DNA from: Symsagittifera roscoffensis
Lineage: Eukaryota > Xenacoelomorpha > Acoela > Convolutidae
Reading direction: 5' to 3'
Assembly (NCBI RefSeq): GCF_963678635.1
Contig: NC_087066.1
Location: forward strand, 57,306,312 to 57,370,311
DNA length: 64,000 nt
Under the pieces are notes generated by a model. It worked only from the letters and a program-made list of their open reading frames with translations, ran no database searches and was not told where the DNA came from. Position numbers and translations under genes: made by a program. Shown piece by piece: positions 40,656-52,345 of this stretch. Position 1 is the first letter of the stretch. Each line of letters begins with the position of its first letter.

Positions 40656-41653
40656 CCCCGTTTGATAAGCTTTAAAATGATTTTTCATGTTTTAAACTGC
40701 ATTAAAACGTGTCAGCGTGAACAGGTGAAAAAATTGTCACAACATTTTTAACATGCAAAATGCCGTGTGAGCAATTTTTGAACAGCTTTATTTTGAAGTT
40801 TACGAGGGGGGTCGGAAGCTGGAAAAAAGCCAAATAGAGCTACAACTAAGAACTAGATCAATTTTAAAGCCTGAAGGGAAAAATCCACAATCTATTGCAT
40901 TATATACTAGAATGGGAGAAAAGACGAGGAAACCAGGTAGAAAATCCCTCGACTGCACCAGTCTAGTCAGAACCGAAAACACGTTTAAAAACCACGCAAA
41001 AATCTCTAACGGTGAAATAAACCGGGGAAACAGATGCGTCCCACCACCAAAAAAAATGAAATTCAAACAAAGAGTTTATCGAAGCAAATACGTTGTATGC
41101 GAAAATTGACGTGGACCGATATCGGCGACCAATCTCGGACGTCTAAGTCATCACAGCTATTTAAGTCAAAGTTATTTTGATCATAACTTTGTTATTTTGA
41201 TCACGGAAATTATATTCATTTTTAATTTAGTTCGAGGGTTGGAACCATATACATCATAGCTCGTCGAAATTAGTTTTTCAGCCTTTAAAAAACGTTTTTT
41301 TTTCAAGCATATTCGAAATGTTTCGGTTTAAGTGAAAATGGTGAATTTCAATTCAGCTCTGTGTAATAATGATAAACAGAATAATAAAAAGTACATTTTG
41401 TTCAAATTTGTTCTATATTTGGGGTATTGAGAATTGCCTGCGTACTTGATGAACGCGATTTTTAAAGTTCTGATGAATTGTTTTCTTTGGAGAACATGAC
41501 ATTTTAGTCTTTTTCAGACGCATGATTGACGTGCTCTCCTGATGAACAGTTTGAAAACGCACAGCCAAACGCTATTACGCAGTTCCTCGCAACACATGTA
41601 GCAGTACCTAAACAACAAAAGCAGTCTAAATAATGTATTAAATTACTTCTCAG
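40656..41653. other. Intergenic or upstream intron of PIGH
   Basis: A 90-codon open stretch (to 41109, Lys/Arg/Asn-rich, PPPKKMKFKQRVYRSKY) has a somewhat lower AT content than its flanks. It may be a further piece of the LINE or a chance frame. No other signal. The end is a good acceptor, TTACTTCTCAG, at 41653. Confidence 0.4.
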
Positions 41654-42195
41654 AATTGTCATTTGATGCCTACATGAAAATGCTTGAATTTCGAGGATTT
41701 GAGAAGCTAAATTGGGAGTATTTGTCTTTTGGCGACTGTTTCTTTGTGTCTTCAAATTATAACTTCCTTTTAGGTGTATCAGTTGTTTTTGCTCTCATCA
41801 TTGCACATTTTTGGTTTTCTGGTGGCAATCAAGCTTGGGAAAATGTAAAAGATGATATTTGCATTTTTCCTAACTTGGGAATACAAAACAAGCAGACGTT
41901 TATTCCAATTGAAACAATTGAAGACGCGGTAATTGTAGAACATATTCCTAATTTATGGAGAGTCGATTTTTTACTAATTGTTAAGTGCAAACTGCTTCAA
42001 AGCAAGAACACGAATTGCGAATTAGCTTCCGATGACAAAAGTGACAGAGGTACAACTTCACATTCGAAAGATGCACTTAAAACAGTTATTGTTCCCTTGC
42101 TGCAAACAGACGGAGAAAGTGTGCGGCTGAAAGACTTGCAAAGTTTGTATCAACAGATTCAAGAGACTTTTAGTCTTCCCTCCGTTGTCAAATAA
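41654..42195 (+). CDS. PIGH: PIG-H, phosphatidylinositol N-acetylglucosaminyltransferase subunit (last exon)
   Basis: PIG-H is a subunit of the ER GPI-GlcNAc transferase, which makes the first GPI-anchor intermediate on the cytosolic face. Visible: a membrane segment FLLGVSVVFALIIAHFWF (about 35 residues into the exon), then the PIG-H domain. That domain shows DDICIFPNLGIQ, TFIPIETIEDAVIVEHI, a hydrophobic strand VDFLLIVK, a variable loop with Cys/Ser/Asp, and VIVPLLQTDGESVRLKDLQSLYQQI. The order E..lI...LGIQ / f.....i.d.vI.E / v.P.l....l..L...Y matches the family. An acceptor lies just before 41654 (phase 1), so an upstream exon probably supplies the start. Otherwise Met at 41674 would give 173 residues against ~190 in animals. 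AATAAA (42191-42196) spans the stop codon itself. Confidence 0.8.
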
Positions 42196-42196
42196 A
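42191..42196 (+). terminator. PIGH poly(A) signal overlapping the stop codon
   Basis: AATAAA whose TAA (42193-42195) is the stop codon. Normal cleavage 10-30 bases later would give a 3' UTR of only 10-30 nt and would end just before the MITE at 42231. This is a compact arrangement or a fallback signal; no closer alternative is seen. Confidence 0.5.
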
Positions 42197-42230
42197 ATGA
42201 ACAGACTTTCCTGGCTAACTTAGAAAGTTT

Positions 42231-42372
42231 GGATCTCTTTAACTATACACCCCCTTTGCAAAAGGGGGATATTCGTTACTAGGTGTAAAATTCTGATATG
42301 GCTAACCGTTATATATTTCTTTATGGGGTGAGGATATAGGTACCCGAGGGGGGCATATAGTTAAAGAAATCC
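42231..42372 (+). mobile_element. 142-bp MITE with perfect 8-bp target duplication (GAAAGTTT)
   Basis: GAAAGTTT flanks it at 42223-42230 and 42373-42380. Ends: GGATCTCTTTAACTATACAC and, reversed, GGATTTCTTTAACTATATGC, both then running into a C-run. It has the same GGATY...TTAAC...CCCCC design as the MITEs at 16141, 52719 and 54561 but different intervening bases, and lacks their internal direct units. It lies 35 bases after the PIGH stop. Confidence 0.9.
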
Positions 42373-44559
42373 GAAAGTTTATTTCCATCTAAGTTGATCT
42401 TATAAAATGTTTCAAATATTTTCTACTGGTCATCCATGCTGAAACAATATATCAATTTGTAATAGAATATGTTGTCTTGTAAACTTTTATCGACCACAGA
42501 AGTTGAGAAGAAATTTTGAATTCGGTTGTTTTTGTTTGTTTTCTCACGCAAAAACAGAAACTACAAAATTTTGTACGAGGCTCAGTGATTCACCAAGTTT
42601 AAGCCGTTTTCCAGCCCTTCCAGTCGTGACCCGAGAGGCAATCATCAATTTTATAAGCTAGCCCATTGTCGAAGGAATGGTTTCGAAACTTTATGCTTTT
42701 TGACTAATTTACAGCTATGAATTGATGAAAGCTACGAGTTCTTCCCTGGCTATGCATTTTAGTTTACAGAATAGTGATTGCTTTGATCTAGTTAAAAGTC
42801 AGAAGTCTTACTGTAAGTGCAAAAGCCTGCCTAAAATGATTTTTTTTTCGAAACTAAGTAGCAATGAATCGACCCCTATTTCTCCCCTTTCAAAAAATGA
42901 CAAAAAACTATTCTACGTATTTTAATACATAAAAAAGTTTTGTACGTTTTGCGGAGGAAAATGCAAATTTCGGTACCGGATAGTTTTGTTAGAACGCTGT
43001 TTGTTATCTTCTGTGGCAAATTTGGGAGATGTGGCCTAAAAAGGTCAAAATTATATTCGAAAGAGCAGTTCGCATTTTTTCAACAACTTCCCCTCCTTCG
43101 TCCAATCAAAATTCCGAAATCAACAACTGATGTATGAGGTTAAAATTGATAGCCGAAACTTTCGAAGCTCGAGCCTCATTTTTTTCACGCGTAGGCAAAG
43201 TGTACCTAGTTGCCAGTCTGTTGAGCATGTATGCGTTTTGATTTCTCAATTTATTGTACGAATTGACGTTTTTAAACGCAACACCTAAATGAAACGGCTC
43301 TTTCTGTAGCACCTTTGTTGCATAGCATTGTCAATTTAAAGGCATCTGTTCTGCTGGCTTTATTGGTGGCTAGAGTTTGCACATTTTTTACGATACGATT
43401 GAGCAGATGTGAGGATGCCAAGCAATGGGTAGGATTCCGGCACATAGCAAAAGTTTTATTTTCCAAGGTTTATGTTATATTTTGAAGGCTTTCCTTAATT
43501 CACTTTTTTGCCGTTTTCTCGCTGGTATTTTCAAAATTCAGCTTCGTCTCTGAGTATAACTTTGTGTTTCAGTTGGTTTTAAACATAACTGACATAATTT
43601 ATTTCGTTCTTCAAAATTTTTTAATCTCCAATTTGTTTTAGTTCCTCATTATTATGGGGGCGGGTATGTAGAATTTGTTAACTTCGACGTTCGAGTTTTT
43701 CGGTAGCCTAAATTTTATTATGACGCGTCAACGGTATTATGATTTTTGACGGCTCAATGGGCGTGTTTTGTTTCAATATTAATCTACTGCGGATAAATTT
43801 CTTCCTCGACATATTTTCCCTCAAAATAATTTTCTTCGAGTTAAATTTTGAAGATTTGCTAGATCTGATTTTTGACATTTTTCGAATAAGTTGTCCAAAT
43901 TGATGGCTTCCATCTATTTTTTTGCCGGCTAGTTTGTCATGTTTGATGTGCTTCGCGCTGGGTATATAAATTTTAAGCTGCCCTCAAATCTTTGGAGTCT
44001 TCCTTTGCTCGTGCGTCAGAATCTTTTTGTTGAGTTTATAAGATAGCTTCTGATCATTTTTGTGGTTGAACTGGATTTTTCAATAATCATGTGAAAGTAG
44101 CGCAAATGATGCTCGATTTAGTTTTTTTTCGAATTGTAATTTTCAGTTTTCCCAGTAGAATGAAACAACATTTTGGTCCATTGCTTGCAATTTCTAAGCG
44201 TTATCAAATCTGAAAATGGAGTTTGTCCAGGTTAACATCTTGCTTAATCCCTTGAATCATTCATCAGCTGTGGGATACGTCAAAAGCAGGTATATTTCGA
44301 CCATCTCTGCATTTTGAATATCCTTTCTAGTCGAAGTTTGATCTTTATGTTGGTTGTGATTTAACCAACTCTAATTTGGTTTTTCAGTCTTTGCGTTATT
44401 ATGATTTTTTTGCTTTTAGGCGAAAAATTTCCAAGTTATATTTTATCGGTGTCCTCGATTCTTATTTTTTTTTGTTGATTTTTTGTTTTTTTAAGAGTCG
44501 ATGACCGTAGTTCAGGCGCTATAGGTCGTAATGATTTTGGCTTTCGTTTTTTTTAGGAA
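42373..44559. other. Old repeat mosaic, no gene
   Basis: Contains a degraded copy (about 43280-43460) of a family with GTTGCATAGCATTG, ATCTG and GAGGATGCC, TTCCGGCA...AAAGTTTTATT. That family is also at 52170-52345 and, more faintly, 6190-6250. A copy of the TTGCGATTAG-type repeat lies near 44190. The short open frames inside have no support. Confidence 0.5.
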
Positions 44560-44990
44560 GTTTTAAAATGCTCAATAACAAAAAAAGTGCATTCATAATT
44601 ATAAATGCACATTTGAATGCCCTCAGGTATATCTGCATTTTTGAGTTCAATTCAACTTCATTCGCTAGAAGGTAGGCAAAATGCACTCTCCAATTATGAA
44701 AGCTGAAATGGCGCGAAAAAACGTGTTCGGTTTCTAAATTTGATAGGGTAATTTAGTTTTTTTTAGATTTTTATTGAGGAAAAGTCTTAAAATGCTCAAT
44801 TACAATAGAAGTGCTTTCATACTTATAAATGCACATATGAATGCTCTAAGGTATATCTGAGTTTTTGAGTTTAATTCAAATAATTTGCCAGAAGGTATGC
44901 AAAATGCACTCTCAAATTATGAAAGCTGGTATAGTGCGAAAAACGTGTTCGATTTCTAGTTTTGAAAAGGGAGTATAAGTTTTTAGTTTT
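44560..44990 (+). repeat. Two tandem copies of a ~222-bp unit
   Basis: AAAATGCTCAATAACAA at about 44567 recurs as AAAATGCTCAATTACAA at about 44788. ATAAATGCACATTTGAATGC, GGTATATCTG, GCAAAATGCACTCTC and AAAACGTGTTCG follow in the same order in both. The copies differ by roughly 15%. ATAAATGCACAT and the AAAATGCACTCTC part make internal TGCA-centred words. Confidence 0.85.
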
Positions 44991-47900
44991 CCCAGCGGAA
45001 AAAAACTTTTATTAGTTATCAGGTTTTCTCAAATTAGATTGATTTTATCGGAAAAATGTCAGTTTTGATTTGCTCGAAATTTAAGGCCATATCTTTTTTT
45101 TGTTTGTTCAAATTTTTTGTTTCTTTGCGCTCTCGACACTTTTGCAGTTGTCTGTTGACTATTTTCTTGGTTTTCGTTTAATGTTTTTCGGCGCAACTGG
45201 TGCTGCTCAAGTTTGTTTTAATTATACCTAAGTTTTATTGCGATACTTATTCAACTCTGGCAGCTGTCCTGATTAGCGTGTTTTTTTTCTAAGTGATCTT
45301 ATGCAAATCGAGACAATCGCATGAACGTGTTATTTAGACATTTAAAAAAATTATCAGTCGTTTTCGGGGAGAAAGTTTAATTCCAATCTCAAAGTCTGAG
45401 AAAAAAAAGTGTTATGATGAATCGGTTGCCTTGTTGGCTACGTTTTAACCGTCTTTTGGGTATTTTTTTTACCCGAAGACGGAACTTGAGTTTTGATTTT
45501 AGAAGTGGTGTATTTTTTATTAGGTAGAATAAAAAATGTCTATTGGTTCAGCTCTCCAGATTAAGACCTAATTGGATTGAATTTATCCAAAAATGTAGAG
45601 AGCTTCAAAAGAATGGCCAATATGTGTTGAAACAATTATTTTCAAAACACGACCAAGACGAGGCCAAACTCTGCACTGGATAAGACTGCAAAATTTGGTA
45701 TGTTTAGGTTTTTACAAACCAGATACCAGTCTTTAAACATGTTAAAACTGTGTTCGTAACGATCAAAGAAAACGAAAGAACAAAAGAAAAACAAAGAGAG
45801 CGTCCTTGTTGCAGAATCCACTTACAATTCACAAAATGCACAGTTTGGCCTCGTAATGGCTCACTCCAAAAATTTATAATGATGTTTTGTTTCATGACTA
45901 AGTTAAGCTTAAAATTACTGGTGAAAAAATACTAATTTCAAAAAAAAATTTAAAATATTAGCCTAGTATCATTTTTCATTTCCCGTCTAGTGTTAGGAGC
46001 TTTTTAAGCTTAAAAAACTACGCGAGATCAGTTGGGTCAGTTATATAAGCTTCGTAATGAGCTAAAAATCTGTACGTGTTAATAATTGAAATATCGGATT
46101 TAGGACTATGAAACAAAGATGCAACCACTTTTTCGGTAAATTTTGAAGCAAATAGTTCATTTGATAATTTCTAAGAAAATGCAACGGTAAAAGAAGTTTT
46201 GTTGGTCGGCTGAGTCTTGTTTCTGGCAAAGCTTGTACCGGTAGAAAGTTTTTGATATGGTTTTTGGCGTTTTCAGTAAGTTTCCTTTTCATTTTCGAAA
46301 TCGAGCTCAATTCGCGTGCAACATTCGTCTTTATTCAATCAAATCTGAAAATCGATCTGTGCGAACATGGGGTAAACGATGCAGTGACCTACCGTAGATT
46401 GCCCTCCCCAAGCATGTATTAAGTCTTAAAAAAATTAAGTAAAAAATAATTCTGTATATAAGTCTCAAAAAGCATACAAACACACAAATAAAATTGTTTA
46501 TAAAATTTTTTATGCGGGATTGCTACGGTTGATCACCAAAAATTAATGAACGTGACTGCCTCCTTCGCCGCGTCATACATTTAGCTGAGTTTTAGTTCTG
46601 AGGGATTTTAAACTGATCTGTACGTTCAACGCAAAATACTTATCTTGTTGACATGAAGTTTATACACAAGGAACAAGTGCAGTTAATGAAACTCAATTAA
46701 CTCATAATGCCACAACTCTCCATAAAATACAACTCGCAGTATTCTTACCGCCGCAGTCGCGCTAACGTGTTTCGAGCTTGCCAACAGAGGGCAGGATTTC
46801 ATACGAGTTGTGGTTTCCCTTAAGTTTTGCGAATTGTCTTTTGATGCGAATTGTCTTTTGTTACGATTTCCCTATAAACTAAGTACTATAAACCAAGCGT
46901 AAGTACCAAATAGTGATACAATTGTTCCCAAGTTTTAAAAGCTCTCGCAAGGATTTTTTTAAAAGCATGGGTAGGATTAGTCAATTCGGTCTCTTTTTTT
47001 TCATTGCGAATCCGAAAATGACCCGTTTGCCGAAATCACATTCAATTTTTTATTGAAGCTCACACTGTTATTAGTTAGTTTTAAAACCACTGCGATAAAA
47101 AGTAAATGATATTTCGAAAATGTTGCCTACGGCGTAATATTCAAGTTCTCAAATTTAAAAAAAGAACACGGAAAAAAGTTAGTAATTTAATTGAACGAAA
47201 AATAGAAACTAAAGGTGTTGACTGAAGTCATGAAAAGTAATAGAGTGATAATGATTTTGTCCGATAAGAAGGAATTTCCGATCTAGGCGGAAAATTGTTG
47301 ACTTGTTTTTAAAATTAGATTCGTTTGGTTTTGCATCTGTTTGCATGGTTTGGTTAATTTCGGATACAGATATTTTTCCTTGAAGGTTTTCCTAGCTGTT
47401 AGCAACTTCAAAGAAACCTTGTATAGGCTTGAGTGATAAATCATGTTGAAGCTATATCCAAAAGTTTTTGCTGTCGAGAACGAAGGGTTTTGAAGCTTCC
47501 GCTGCTTAGATTGTATATCGCGTATCCTCAACAAGGAAGGATATATGCAGTCACCATAATCATCAATGTCTATCTAAGCATGCAAAGAGACTTAAATTTT
47601 CTTAGGTATCTTTCATGAGGCTTAAGTACCCCATCAAAACAATATTTGTGCAAATTTAAAAAAAAAATCATATGAAAAATTATTCTGTTTGAACCAAGAA
47701 CTATTCGGAAGATTATGTGCTAGTAATCGGCTAATCTACTACTTGATATACCCTATAGCCTTAAATGCTCAAGCAATCTAAACAGTGATTTTCCTACTTC
47801 AAGCTCTTCTAAAATTTAAGAATTCAAGAAGCTTTCGTGAGTTGCAAATTTGAGGTGTCGCTAGTCAATGATTCAAGCAGTTAAGCATTTTAAGCATTTA

Positions 47901-48426
47901 GACTGGAAGGGAGCATTATTATTCCCAAATATCTTTTCGTGACGCAATTTTGAAAATGTGTTTTTATGTGAGGTGAAAAGGGTTTCATCCAGACGGCGCC
48001 AAATTTCTTAGATAAACATCATAAAAGTATCAAGTCAAGATTTTCCTGGAGTACGTGGGGCCATAAATTGATGGAAAAGTGTCAGTTGGCTCCACTAATT
48101 CCTACATTTCCATTTTAAATTTTCTCAAAAGGTACAAGTTTTCAGTATTTATAATTCTTTTTAGGTCTCAGAGGAGCTATTAGATATTTCCTTACGGGTT
48201 CAGTCCAATCTTACTGCTCAGTTTATAAATCGGCTCTAAGAACGTTATTTTTACGAGGGTTCGAATTATTTAAAAAACGGAAAGCTGAGTGATTATTCCG
48301 GCACCTTTAGCTGAAAAAAGAACAAAATGTCGAAGGCTTGAATACTTGATTGATAATAAGAGAAAAATCACGTAGAAGGTTAGGGTAACAGAACTGCTTG
48401 TATCAGGATATGCTCGTATCAGGGCA
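44991..48426. other. AT-rich, no gene seen
   Basis: No open frame with a recognisable domain. A strong hairpin lies at about 45450-45483. Near 46740-46870 a GC-richer patch repeats GCGAATTGTCTTTTG twice in tandem. Otherwise featureless. Confidence 0.5.
45449..45483. other. Strong GC-stemmed hairpin with T-rich loop
   Basis: CCGTCTTTTGGGTA ... TACCCGAAGACGG: a 13-14-bp stem with one imperfection around a run of about 7 T. It would look like an intrinsic terminator in a bacterium; in this animal context it is simply a stable stem-loop of unknown role. Confidence 0.7.
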
Positions 48427-48833
48427 CAGGGACGGATTTAGGGGGGGGGGGGGCAGGTTGGCGGACGCCTCCCCTCAAGGATTCGACCCCCTACCGACGC
48501 AAAGGGTCCCCCCTTTGAAATATTTTGAGATATTCAATTTTGGCTGACGGACCCAAAATTTTTTCTAAAGGCGCCTTGAGAGCCAATATAAACTTCGGCG
48601 CGCGCCGAAAAGCGCAATTTTTCGTTAAACATTTTCATAAAAAGTGCCCAAAAACGCCTTTTTGGCCTGTTTTTTCAAAATTTTGCCTGTGGCGTAGAAA
48701 CTTTGGCCATAACATGGACTTTTTAGTGTTTGGAGAGCTCGGAAAACCAATTTGGTCTACCTAAAAAAAGTCGACAAAATTTCGAAAATTTTTGAAAATC
48801 CCTCCCCTCTAGAAAATTCTAGATCCACCCCTG
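48427..48833 (+). mobile_element. 407-bp hAT-type MITE with 8-bp target duplication
   Basis: Begins CAGGGACGGATTTAG and, from the other end, CAGGGGTGGATCTAG. Flanks TCAGGGCA (48419-48426) and TCAGTGCA (48834-48841) match in 7 of 8 bases. Contains a poly-G run, GGCGCCTT, GGCGCGCGCC, AAACGCC..TTTTTGGCC and GAGAGCTCGG. No coding. Partial relatives occur at 50785-51085, 56482-56730 (both inverted), 57460-57650 and 61110-61235. Confidence 0.88.
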
Positions 48834-48979
48834 TCAGTGCATATCCCCGAATGTGCCGCTGAACCTCAGCCTGTTTGATATAGCTTTTGTTAATAAAAAA
48901 TGCTTTTTTTAATTATTTTCGCAGCACGCAGTGCACAGATATGAGCTAATTTGATGACGAGTTTTCACGCCAAAGAATT

Positions 48980-49250
48980 ATGCTTGCGATTAGCAAGCGT
49001 TATCAAATCGGAAGATAATTTTTTGGGCTAACAACTTGCTTAACAAAATCAGTTGAATCATTTATTTCTCACATATTTTAGCTTTTCCGGCTCACTTAGT
49101 CTAGAGATAATGACTGTTTTCTTTTTCAAAAAACTGACGTCCAATTCTGTCAGCTTGTGTTTTGTCAGCATTGTCGCCACGTCATTGATTTTTTGTGTTG
49201 TTAGATAGCTTCATTGTAATTGAAGTTGCTTTAATTTTGGTCCTGTAATT
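48980..49250 (+). repeat. Interspersed repeat with TTGCGATTAGCAAGCG hairpin core (copy 6)
   Basis: TGCTTGCGATTAGCAAGCG forms a perfect stem, followed by TTATCAAATCGG and TTAACAAAATCAGTTG. Similarity to 2632-2960 runs on through GGCTCACTTAGTCT and ATTGTAATTGAAGTTGCTTT. This is the best-preserved hairpin of the family in the window. Confidence 0.75.
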
Positions 49251-50784
49251 TAAAAAGCTTATTGGATCTGATTTTTTGTAATGTATTTTTATTGGTTTCA
49301 AGCTTATTTGTATTTGCCTATATTGTTTCGGCTTATGTTGTATCTGTTTACTGATTTGATTTGTGTCTTTTTAAGGATTAAATAGATTTTTATCAGTAAT
49401 TATTTCTGAGGATTTTTTGTAACGCCGGCGATTGTTTGTTTGACGTGTTTTCCTCTAAATTTTTCATGACAAAATTTTGAAATTTTTGTTCTTTGATTCT
49501 TGCTGTATAGTAGCTTACAATGCTATGCTTATGTGGTATTGCAAGTGATGACAGGTTTTGCCGCTGGGTAGAAAAATTGAAGCAATTAGCTTAATTTGAT
49601 CTGGATTGATATCTGAGGCAGGCCGATTGTTTCATAACTTGACAACAAAAAATTGAGATTAAAAATTCAATTTGAACTCAGGACATCAAAACTTTTTGAA
49701 TAATAATTGAAAAATTTCGTTTTATATCACCAGCTAAACAGTCAAATTTTGCTTGGAGAAAACAACGAGCAGTATCATCAAACAGAAAAGTTCGCGCGCA
49801 TCAAAAATCTTATCTGTGAAATACTTTTTTGTTTTCGAGCTAAAGGAATCAATGTTTCAGATGGCGTGGTGAAAATCCATTTTATTTTTCCAATTAAAAA
49901 GTCGAAATTTGTTTAGTGAAAAGAATCAAAGCGTCTTTTTCTTGATGAGATTATTATATGGAGCAATACTTATTTCAAGTTTAGATGGTAGGAATTCTGT
50001 TTGAACAATTTGATGGACCATGACACACAGAAGTCAATTGAAACTTCAAACAGCTGGTAATATTTTTTACGTGCTTAACTATAAATGCATGGTAAAGTTT
50101 ATGAATGTTTAGTATTTTGTTGTCATTTGTAGGCTCAAATTGGAGATAAAGAATCTTGGGTTCAGATGTGTTTATTTTTGTTTCGGAAAAAAATCCGGTT
50201 AAAAGCTTCAGAAAAATTCTACTATGTCGATTGATAAATATTGGTTTTTTATTGTACATACGTTTCAGCTCTATAAATTGTCACTTAGCATAAAAAATTG
50301 TTCAACTATTTCAAATTGAAACTTTATTTAACTGAAAATTTAAATTTGGCCGATTCGGTTTGTGGCTGATTTGTATGTATATTGGCCGCATTTTCTGAAG
50401 GCGGAACGTTTTTTAGTTCTCTATACCCTTGTGATAAGCAAGTGTAATTCAACAATATACCAGACTTTTTTCCCCGTTAAGAACTGTTCGCAGATTTTGC
50501 GCGTGAAAATGCTGCACGTACTTCTAATGCTTTCAAAATCAAATTTGGGAATTTTACTCATTTAGTTCAGCGGTGATACGCATAATTGAGATCGCAAAGT
50601 TCTTACGATCGAGTCCGACTCGAATCTGTTCTTTTTTTTTGCAAAAAGAAAGTTTTTGGCGTTTTAGACTCGATTGTGAGCTTATTTTTTCCCGCGTATT
50701 TCCGGCAGAACGTTTTTTTGGAGGTTCAGCTTGTTGCATTATTTCAATTTTGTATATAATAAAAACAGGTATTATGCGCATGGG
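49251..50784. other. AT-rich, no gene seen
   Basis: Short frames on both strands lack motifs. Nothing to annotate. Confidence 0.5.
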
Positions 50785-51085
50785 ATGATTTAGGATTTTC
50801 TCGAGAGAGGGGTAGATTTTCGAAATTTATTTTCCGAGTACTCCCAGAACATTCTAAAGACCTTACTTTTACATAAAATATTTGTGAAAAAACAGGCCAA
50901 AAAAACGTTTTGGATAAATTTGACAGGCCACTTTTTTGGATAATTTTGACCGAAAAAAATTGTGTTTTTTGGAGCGCGCTCCCTACAAAATTAGTTTATA
51001 TTGGCGTCGAAGGCTTCTTCAGAAAAAAACTCAGGGTGGATGGACCGAAAATGAATCGCATAAAATAAAATCAAAGGGGGACCCC
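50785..51085 (-). repeat. Inverted fragment of the 48427-type MITE
   Basis: GATTTAGGATTTTCTCGAG, then TTTTCCGAG, a GGAGCGCGCTCC palindrome, TTATATTGGCG, ..AAAATGAAT and AAAGGGGGACCCC, in the order expected for the reverse complement of 48427-48833. The outermost CAGTGGCG end is missing. Confidence 0.7.
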
Positions 51086-51289
51086 ATGATGTGAGGGTCT
51101 AATCCCTAAGGTTGGGGAGTGGTACCAATGTCTTCAATCAGTTTTCAATCAGTGTTACCAATGGGAACACAGCCCACTCCCCAGTGTGCCTGCATACTTT
51201 TTTAAGTCTTTTTTCACCATACCTCACTATCTACAGTCTTCAAAAAATTCTGCCGGGAAAAATTAGACCCAATTTTTTAGATGAGAAAA

Positions 51290-52060
51290 CTGCCCTCACA
51301 AATCTGAGTTTTTGGTTTCAATTGAAAGAACTGTTGTGGAAAACTCTCTCGCATACGCGTTTTTGAAGCTTTGATTTTTCTCAAAAAGTGTTATACCAAA
51401 TTTGAAACTATGGGTTCGATGGAGAAAGCGTGTTGTGGGAAGCTCCTCTGCATAAGCGGCTGCGCTCAATTTTTTTCCACAAAAATTTTGGGTCTTTGGA
51501 AGAGTCAAATATAAGATTATTGGAACGTTTTTTTGAAACTTTTTGAGTTTTCTCGAAAACTACCCTCCAAAATCTGAGATTTTGGATTCGATAGAGAGAA
51601 TGAATTGTGGCAAGTCCTTGCCTTGGCGGCTGTCCCTAAATTTTAACAGGAAAAAAATTATGGCCTTCAGAAGATTAAAATTTTGATTTTTTGACCGTTT
51701 TTTTGAAGCTTCTTGAATTTTTTCATAACTACCCTTGAAAATCTGGGATTTTGGTTTCAATAAAAAACGGGTCGTGCGAAGCTTCCTGTATAAGTAACTA
51801 TGTCCAATTTTTTGGCAAAAAGTTAGGTTTTTTGGAAAATTTGACAAAATTTATGTTTTTTGACCGTTTTTTGAAACTTTGATTTCTCTCAAAAAGTATC
51901 TCAAATCTAAAACTTTGGGTTCGTTGGAGAGAGCGTGTTGTGGGAAACTCAGCGGCATAAACGGCTGCATTCATTTTTTTCAAAAAAATTTAGGGTTTGG
52001 ACCGAAAACTACCCTCCCAAATCTGAGATTTTTGGTTCAATCAAAAAGGGCTGAAGGTTT
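51290..52060 (+). repeat. Degenerate tandem array of ~100- and ~170-bp units
   Basis: The block AAATCTGAGATTTTGG-TTCGAT-GAGAGAA--TTGTGG recurs near 51299, 51400, 51570, 51735, 51902 and 52018. Each is followed by a CATAAGCGGCTG-like word, AATTTTTT and GACCGTTTTTTTGAAACTT. Spacing alternates about 100 and 165-170. Divergence between units is high, so it is old. Confidence 0.8.
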
Positions 52061-52169
52061 TTCCTGTTTTTAACAAATAATTTTTTCGCCTGGTTTCAGT
52101 TTGTCAAATGATTTTTTTATACGAGCGAGCTAGCGAGGAATCCACTGTTTCTTGACCAGCTCGCAATTA

Positions 52170-52345
52170 TAAGTGCTTTTTTGTGCAATTTCTGCTGCAT
52201 AGCAATGGAAATTTAAGAGCATCTGTTTTGTCTTTTTTGTTTGTGTCTTTTGTCAGGCGACCATGGAGCAGATGCGAGGACGTGCCTCGTAGTCTGCAGG
52301 TTGGCCGTTCGGTTCCGGCAAAAGTTTTATTCAGTTTTTTTTTTC
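52170..52345 (+). repeat. Interspersed repeat (CATAGCAATGG ... TTCCGGCAAAAG family)
   Basis: CTGCATAGCAATGGAAATTT, AGCATCTGTT, GAGCAGATGCGAGGACGTGC and GTTCCGGCAAAAGTTTTATT recur in diverged form at about 43310-43465 and partly at 6190-6250. GGTTGGCCGTTCGGTTCC resembles a pol III B-box, so a tRNA-derived SINE is possible, though no clear A-box is seen. Confidence 0.55.

Noticed and set aside
40830-41109. Basic 90-codon stretch as an upstream PIGH exon
   Set aside because: No acceptor/donor pair fits and the text does not resemble the PIG-H N-terminus, which is membrane-associated.
45449-45483. Bacterial-type terminator implying bacterial DNA
   Set aside because: No bacterial genes, Shine-Dalgarno sites or operon structure anywhere; flanks are typical of the rest of the window.
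51290-52060. CRISPR array or satellite centromere
   Set aside because: Units are long, degenerate and unequal, without constant spacers; this is an animal genome.
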